Below are positions 7,504 through 11,204 of a stretch of DNA of 11,204 bases, piece after piece. The DNA lies in NCBI GenBank assembly GCA_036274645.1, contig DASUFH010000445.1:1-11204 (forward strand). The letters are read 5' to 3'. The position numbers and the translations under genes were made by a program. Origin of the DNA: DASUFH01 sp036274645. Lineage in GTDB: Bacteria > Acidobacteriota > Terriglobia > 20CM-2-55-15. Position 1 is the first letter of the stretch. Each line of letters opens with the position of its first letter. The notes below the pieces were generated by a model, which was not told the origin of the DNA, ran no database searches, and saw only the letters and a program-made list of their open reading frames with translations.

Positions 7504-8232
7504 TTAATCCGTTTTGCGCGAAATGGAAACGTGTACGTGCGGAGGCGACGCCTTCTGGAGCGCGGTCATGAACTGGCGGATTTGCGCGTTGGTTGTCGTT
7601 TTACCGCCAAACAGGAGTTGTTCCGCTGTTACCCCTTTACCGTAGATCTTCTCGTTCGCGTTTTCATCCACGCCGATGGCGGACCCGTCGAGGGAGATTC
7701 CGGCAAACAGGCCCTTGCTTCGGGAATAGGCGAACACACCGGATTTCAGGAGAATATCCGTTCCCACTTCCGCCTTTCGGCCCAATGGGCCGGCGGCTAC
7801 GGACGCGTCGGCGCCCAGTTTGACCCTGGACTTCATCAGCCCCCGGAGTCCGTCTTCGTCAGTAAAGACCAGCACGATATCGCTTGCCTGGACGCCGATC
7901 TGCAGACCGAAACTGCCGCCGCCGATCTCCATGTACGAAGGCGCGCTCCAGGAACCGTCTTCGCGGCGCTGGGACATCAGCCCCTTTCCCCATTGCCCGC
8001 CAAAACCGAAAGCGCCCTTGACGACATGCGGAATGACGGCAATGCCGTGAGCGCGCTTCATCAGATCGTCGGGGATCGTCTCCGGTATGCCCATGATTTC
8101 GGTGAGCGCGTCTCTCGCCTCGTTCGCGCGCTTTTCTTCAGCGGAGAGTTTTTCCTCCGCCCGTAAATTCGATCCGCCAATGAACAGCAGGGTCATGAGG
8201 ATCGTTGAAACAATGCGGTTTGATCTCTTCAT
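7504..8232 (-). CDS. Secreted SYLF-domain (YSC84/DUF500-like) lipid-binding protein
   Basis: SYLF domains bind phosphoinositides in eukaryotes (Ysc84/SH3YL1); bacterial versions are small secreted or periplasmic proteins of uncertain role, presumed lipid-binding. Residues 1-25 form a signal peptide (MKRSNR, then STILMTLLFIGG, cleavage near LRA/E). Residues 26-60 are charged and helical; the domain spans about 45-235. Recognisable blocks are IPDDLMKRAHGIAVIP (53-68), KGAFGFGGQWGKGLM (72-86), SAPSYMEIGGGSFGLQIG (96-113), DIVLVFTDEDGLRGLM (118-133), LGADASVAAGPLGR (139-152), VFAYSRSKGLFAGISLDG (166-183) and the end strand HVHVSIS (232-238). Length and block order match full-length bacterial members, so it looks intact. 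An AGGAGGT Shine-Dalgarno fixes the start. It converges on the 727-residue gene with only 54 bases between stops, and no strong terminator is visible there. Confidence 0.93.
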   Translation of the reverse strand: MKRSNRIVSTILMTLLFIGGSNLRAEEKLSAEEKRANEARDALTEIMGIPETIPDDLMKRAHGIAVIPHVVKGAFGFGGQWGKGLMSQRREDGSWSAPSYMEIGGGSFGLQIGVQASDIVLVFTDEDGLRGLMKSRVKLGADASVAAGPLGRKAEVGTDILLKSGVFAYSRSKGLFAGISLDGSAIGVDENANEKIYGKGVTAEQLLFGGKTTTNAQIRQFMTALQKASPPHVHVSISRKTD

Positions 8233-8237
8233 CTCAG

Positions 8238-8244
8238 ACCTCCT
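8238..8244 (-). promoter_or_regulatory. Strong Shine-Dalgarno of the SYLF gene
   Basis: AGGAGGT on the minus strand lies 5 bases before the ATG at 8232. It is the best ribosome-binding site in the window, settles the start codon and suggests efficient translation. Confidence 0.85.
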
Positions 8245-8252
8245 GAATTCAA

Positions 8253-8336
8253 ACTGCGGACGTCGCCGCAGTGCGCCCCAATGGACAACAGATCGCTTCA
8301 GGCGATCGCGTGTTTCGAATCACAACTATTGGGCGC
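8253..8336 (-). other. Structured leader candidate upstream of the SYLF gene
   Basis: Three inverted repeats lie between the two minus-strand genes. ACTGCGG/CCGCAGT (8253-8259/8266-8272) encloses a 6-base loop. GATCGC/GCGATC (8291-8296/8302-8307) encloses TTCAG. An outer pair, GCGCCCCAAT/ATTGGGCGC (8273-8282/8328-8336, one bulge), encloses the second hairpin. They could fold in the 5' untranslated RNA of the SYLF gene or be leftover repeat sequence. I match it to no known riboswitch class. The rest of the 259-base gap shows no clear promoter or ORF. Confidence 0.35.
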
Positions 8337-8491
8337 GTCTACGACACTGAAAGCAATCAGGTCGCCAGTAGCGTTTATTGCTGGGGCGCAACAAGTTAGA
8401 TGAATTGATGGCGGTCGTGGAAACGCCTCCTCATCCAGGCCACAGGGAAAATTTCCATATCGAAGGGGGACGGAAGAACGGCGACGATGGT

Positions 8492-10576
8492 CTACGGCTG
8501 GAAGATGACCTGTAATTCCAGGTCATCATCGGCAGAAAACTGGAATTCCGCGCCGTCTGGCATGACATCGGATTGGCCGTCGCGGACCAGCCTGATCGCG
8601 TAATGCGGCTGATAACCCGCCAGGTGAGCGCGCGCTTTGCCAAGCGGCAGCGCCGATTCAAACGCGCCGTCGGCTCGAATGTCGGGACGAACATAGGAAA
8701 GAGGCGCCGCCGCGTCATTCGAAAATGAAATGACCAAAGACGGGGGCATGGAGTCGCCGGAGGAGATAACCTTTCCCCGCAGCAACCCGAACTCAAGACC
8801 GATGACGTCTTCCCGGGCCACGTCGATGGAAATCGGCATTCCATCCTGGCCTATCCGAAGCGTATAGGTTCCGGGCGGAATTTTCGGGAACTCAAACGTT
8901 CCATCCGCGCTGATGGGCGCGTCATGCGGGGTGGCCAGACCGGTTCCGGCTATCGCCACGCGCAGATCGGCGGGAATGGGGTGTCCACCGGAATGAACCC
9001 GCCCTTTGACCGCGAACGTCGTCACGGAAAGCATCACCGAAACTTCTCTTGTTCCTGCGCCGGTGATCCGCAACGTTTCACGGGGAAGGCTGTTCGTTCC
9101 CTCCGCAATGCCTTTGACGGCGTATGGGCCGGCAGGCTCGTCCAGGGTCACACGGTATTCGCCTTCCGGAAACGCCATCGCAAATGCCCCGTCCGGATGG
9201 AGAATCAGTTCCCGGCTGACCGGAAGAACCTCGGCCCCACCGCTCGCCCGCGGCGCGTTCATGCCGATCAGTCGCACGGCTCCACCCGGCAACGGCGCGT
9301 CGTCAGCGACAATGACCCGGCCCGACAGATTGACGCGGGCGGGAAGATCGATCCTCATGCTAAAAGGATCGCTCTTTCCGACTACGATCGCGATCGGATT
9401 GATCCCCTCGGGCTCGGGATCGAACCACCCTTCATAGGTTCCAGCGGGCGCCTGGATGAACTTAAAGGATCCATCCGCCTGAACGGGCGCCTGAAACTCC
9501 AGACCGAGGGTCTCGCTGAATATTCCGAACATGACCGGACCAGCAATCCTCGGGTTGCCGGCGCCCACAACCTGTCCATTGATCCGAACCCATGGCGGCG
9601 GACTCGCTACGTCCAGGTTGATGACAATCCGGCTATCGATATTGCTCGTGTCCGTGACGACCAGCGGCGCATGAAGAACGTCTGTTCCGCCGTACAGGAT
9701 CGATCGGACCTTGTACCCTTCGGCCAGGCCGGAAACCGCGACACGATAGGTCCCCTGGGGCAGCGACGCTTCGATTTCATGCTGGCTCGAAACGGACACC
9801 TGAATCGGCGGGGCGCCGGGAACGGCAAATGTGAGCAGGAACGCCGGAACGGGTCCCTCCTGATCGGCAACGACGCGTCCGGTCAGGATGGTGGGAAACG
9901 TCACCAGCACATCCGTTACATCGCGCTCGTCGAGGACAATGACGGGACCAGACGCCGGATTGGATGGAATACGGACGATGTAGTCCTCACGCGCGGCGCG
10001 CAGAACAATCGTGTACGCGCCGGGAGGGACGTCGCGGATTTCGAAGGAGCCGTCCGGGGCAACAGGCGCCGAAATTTGCCGATTACCTGGAACGAATCCG
10101 GTCGCCGTATCGGTGGAAACCGTTCCCCCAATAAGGAGCGCCCGCGGCGCCGTGGCGAGTTGGGCGCTATCCAGTCCACGCACACGGCCTTTCACGCGCA
10201 ACGGCAGCGAGGCCGTAAAGTCGATTCCCGCAACCGTCGCTCCTGCCGTAACGGCGACGGCTCTGGCATTGGCCACTGTCTTCGCGCCGGGGTAATACGT
10301 TGGGGTATCCAGCTTTCCGACGACAACGTAATAGCGGCCTGGTGGAAGGTCATCCAGCCGGTACCTTCCGTCGCTGTCGGTCTCGGTGATGCTGGCCAGC
10401 AGCGATGCCCCGCTCACGGCGACGTTCGGGTCCGAGACCTCCATCGCCGCGACACGCGCTCCCGCCGCAGGCTGGCCGTCGGCCGCGCGGATCCGCCCGG
10501 TGACCACTCCACGCCCGATCTGCGCGCCGGCCGGAGCGGAGAGCATCAACATGATGAACGCAAGCGTACGCTTCAT
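8492..10576 (-). CDS. Large secreted carboxypeptidase-regulatory-like multi-module protein (694 aa)
   Basis: Residues 1-18 form a signal peptide (MKRTLAFIMLMLSAPAGA, cleavage before QIG). The mature chain repeats beta-sandwich modules: starts VVTGRIR (24-30), VKGRVRG (128-134), LTGRVVAD (231-238), INGQVVG (332-338), LSGRVIVAD (417-425) and VKGRVHSG (523-530). The strand-turn-strand hallmark is at 69-85, 174-191, 367-382, 461-477 and 557-573. VRSILYGGTDVLHAPLVV (290-307) is the YGxxD motif that I associate with acidobacterial members of this group. It is a paralogue of the 727-residue protein, sharing the YYPG motif and module order, but lacks that protein's low-complexity insert. The last module (about 600-694) is degenerate: DGAFESALPLGKARAHL replaces the usual PG.Y turn. 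No catalytic site is visible. The start is supported by the signal peptide; the ribosome-binding site (GGAAAA) is weak. A 565-codon open frame on the opposite strand is judged non-coding. Confidence 0.88.
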   Translation of the reverse strand: MKRTLAFIMLMLSAPAGAQIGRGVVTGRIRAADGQPAAGARVAAMEVSDPNVAVSGASLLASITETDSDGRYRLDDLPPGRYYVVVGKLDTPTYYPGAKTVANARAVAVTAGATVAGIDFTASLPLRVKGRVRGLDSAQLATAPRALLIGGTVSTDTATGFVPGNRQISAPVAPDGSFEIRDVPPGAYTIVLRAAREDYIVRIPSNPASGPVIVLDERDVTDVLVTFPTILTGRVVADQEGPVPAFLLTFAVPGAPPIQVSVSSQHEIEASLPQGTYRVAVSGLAEGYKVRSILYGGTDVLHAPLVVTDTSNIDSRIVINLDVASPPPWVRINGQVVGAGNPRIAGPVMFGIFSETLGLEFQAPVQADGSFKFIQAPAGTYEGWFDPEPEGINPIAIVVGKSDPFSMRIDLPARVNLSGRVIVADDAPLPGGAVRLIGMNAPRASGGAEVLPVSRELILHPDGAFAMAFPEGEYRVTLDEPAGPYAVKGIAEGTNSLPRETLRITGAGTREVSVMLSVTTFAVKGRVHSGGHPIPADLRVAIAGTGLATPHDAPISADGTFEFPKIPPGTYTLRIGQDGMPISIDVAREDVIGLEFGLLRGKVISSGDSMPPSLVISFSNDAAAPLSYVRPDIRADGAFESALPLGKARAHLAGYQPHYAIRLVRDGQSDVMPDGAEFQFSADDDLELQVIFQP

Positions 10577-10635
10577 GATTTTCCGGACCCGCCAGACCGG
10601 CAGAGGTCGTCGTCTCCATAGTCGAACCGGTCAGC

Positions 10636-10649
10636 GCGCCGAACGGCGC
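10636..10649. promoter_or_regulatory. Near-palindrome upstream of the 694-residue gene
   Basis: GCGCCG and CGGCGC flank a central AA, about 60 bases upstream of the start at 10576. It could be an operator, but GC-only 6-bp arms are common in this DNA, so support is weak. Confidence 0.2.
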
Positions 10650-10867
10650 CAATAGCGACAACGCTGAAATCGCCGACTCCAGTGTTTTCATGACGGCCGG
10701 CCGGGTCTCCAAAGCTCTGTGCGGGAAGTCTAGCACGGCCGCGGTCGAGAGCCGGGCAGCGCTTCAGCCACCGCCGAAGAAGGTCCGGCATTGCCAGGGA
10801 ACGGGCCAGAACCAACTGCCGCGCATACTCCGCGGGACGGCATCGTTCATGATCACACTTCGACGTT

Positions 10868-10903
10868 CGGGGCTTTGCACAACGGAAGCATGCTGAGCCC
10901 CCG
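10868..10903. repeat. Imperfect hairpin CGGGGCT/AGCCCCCG
   Basis: CGGGGCT (10868-10874) pairs with AGCCCCCG (10896-10903) with one extra C, around a 21-base loop. It ends 10 bases before the REP-like palindrome and may belong to the same repeat cluster. Confidence 0.4.
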
Positions 10904-10913
10904 TTTGCTTGTA

Positions 10914-10934
10914 GGGGCGGTCTATGACCGCCCC
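10914..10934. repeat. REP-like palindrome of the GTAGGGGCGG type
   Basis: GGGGCGGTC and GACCGCCCC are perfect 9-bp arms around TAT, preceded by GTA. I recognise this from memory as a widely dispersed small palindrome in environmental bacterial genomes, often mis-annotated as a peptide containing GAVYDRP. No RAYT-type transposase is in the window. Confidence 0.7.
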
Positions 10935-11059
10935 CTGGAGTTTGGACTTTTGCCGACAGCTTGGGCCACTGAATTTCACGTTTACGTCTGGAATCTGCCG
11001 CTTCATCTCATTGAGATTGACGGCCACGAAGTGTGAGTAACGCTATTAAAGCGCGGATT

Positions 11060-11080
11060 CCCCGCCTGGTGAAGGCGGGG
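11060..11080. repeat. Stem-loop CCCCGCC/GGCGGGG
   Basis: Perfect 7-bp arms (11060-11066 and 11074-11080) enclose TGGTGAA. It is the first of three nearly abutting inverted-repeat units at the window end. No T-tract follows on the plus strand, so it is not a standard intrinsic terminator. Confidence 0.6.
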
Positions 11081-11083
11081 TGG

Positions 11084-11125
11084 CTGCGGCCATAAAGAAA
11101 ATGCCTGCCTCCATAATGGCCGCAG
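11084..11125. repeat. 10-bp inverted repeat CTGCGGCCAT/ATGGCCGCAG
   Basis: Perfect arms at 11084-11093 and 11116-11125 enclose 22 AT-richer bases. It starts 3 bases after the preceding stem-loop and ends 2 bases before the next arm, so the units look like parts of one composite repeat. Confidence 0.65.
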
Positions 11126-11127
11126 AC

Positions 11128-11204
11128 GGGGCGGTTCGTGGAACTACCTTATAGATTCTGTCGTATTTGCGGAAGTCTCATTCGGATGTTTATCGAACCG
11201 CCCC
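11128..11204. repeat. 77-base segment bounded by 11-bp inverted repeats, ending at the last base
   Basis: GGGGCGGTTCG (11128-11138) and CGAACCGCCCC (11194-11204) are perfectly complementary around 55 AT-richer bases with no ORF. The arms share GGGGCGGT with the REP-like palindrome at 10914. This could be a miniature element with terminal repeats or the start of a longer repeat. Its ending exactly at the window end fits an assembly break in repeated DNA. Confidence 0.6.

Larger units (their letters stand above)
10577..11204. other. 628-base repeat-rich intergenic region without a convincing gene
   Basis: Several short frames exist on both strands. None has a good start, a family pattern or coherent hydrophobicity, and those across 10914-10934 merely translate the palindrome (GAVYDRP). 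The first 300 bases show only a small near-palindrome at 10636-10649; a promoter for the minus-strand gene must lie here but could not be placed. The second half is dense in inverted repeats, listed separately. Confidence 0.6.

Noticed and set aside
8924..10621. Very long plus-strand open frame (565 codons) opposite the 694-residue gene.
   Set aside because: No recognisable domain, rich in Arg/Gly/Asn/His as expected for an antisense frame in GC-rich DNA, while the minus strand has a signal peptide and repeated modules.
10573..10815. 80-codon minus-strand frame whose stop overlaps the start of the 694-residue gene (ATGA).
   Set aside because: The overlap hints at coupling, but the composition is Arg/Gly/Asp-rich with no family match or convincing ribosome-binding site.
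10764..11036. Overlapping frames of 81-87 codons on both strands.
   Set aside because: They translate the REP-like palindrome (GAVYDRP / GAVIDRP) and flanking hairpins; no family or coding signal.
11128..11204. Integron attC-like site.
   Set aside because: The arms are perfect GC-rich repeats without the RYYYAAC/GTTRRRY core boxes, and no integrase is present.

Overview
The window is high-GC bacterial DNA and reads like a chromosomal segment of an Acidobacteriota member. The assignment is inferred from gene content: three large secreted proteins built from repeated carboxypeptidase-regulatory-like beta-sandwich modules, a small outer-membrane beta-barrel with the same module at its N-terminus, and a secreted SYLF-domain protein. 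Soil Acidobacteriota are known for such content. No rRNA, tRNA, CRISPR array, transposase or phage gene was seen.

Layout. Positions 3-1091 (+) hold the 3' part of a modular beta-sandwich protein cut by the left edge. Next comes a decayed Fic-family gene (1228-2005, +), which keeps its catalytic motif and C-terminal winged helix. It has a frameshift and has lost the segment that normally carries the inhibitory helix; a perfect inverted repeat that looks like its operator sits just upstream. A probable operon follows: an exported helical-repeat protein with an RTX-type calcium-binding C-terminal module (2114-3433) and the beta-sandwich/beta-barrel protein (3453-4286). A cytoplasmic alpha/beta hydrolase of the YbfF/ABHD11 type comes 45 bases later (4332-5144), with a 12-base palindrome in the gap. 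A 727-residue modular secreted protein (5266-7449, +) then converges on two minus-strand genes: the SYLF protein (7504-8232) and a 694-residue modular protein (8492-10576) that is a clear paralogue of the 727-residue one.

The last 628 bases (10577-11204) carry no convincing gene but are rich in inverted repeats: a REP-like palindrome, then three nearly abutting stem-loop or inverted-repeat units. The last arm ends exactly at the final base of the window, which suggests that this is a repeat and possibly an assembly boundary.

Most intact products are predicted to act in the envelope (periplasm, outer membrane or secreted); the hydrolase and the Fic relic are cytoplasmic. I see no clear new multi-gene system. 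The points most worth a second look are the Fic relic with its intact operator-like site, the RTX-type module on a helical-repeat protein, the palindrome inside the 727-residue gene, and the cluster of inverted repeats at the right end.
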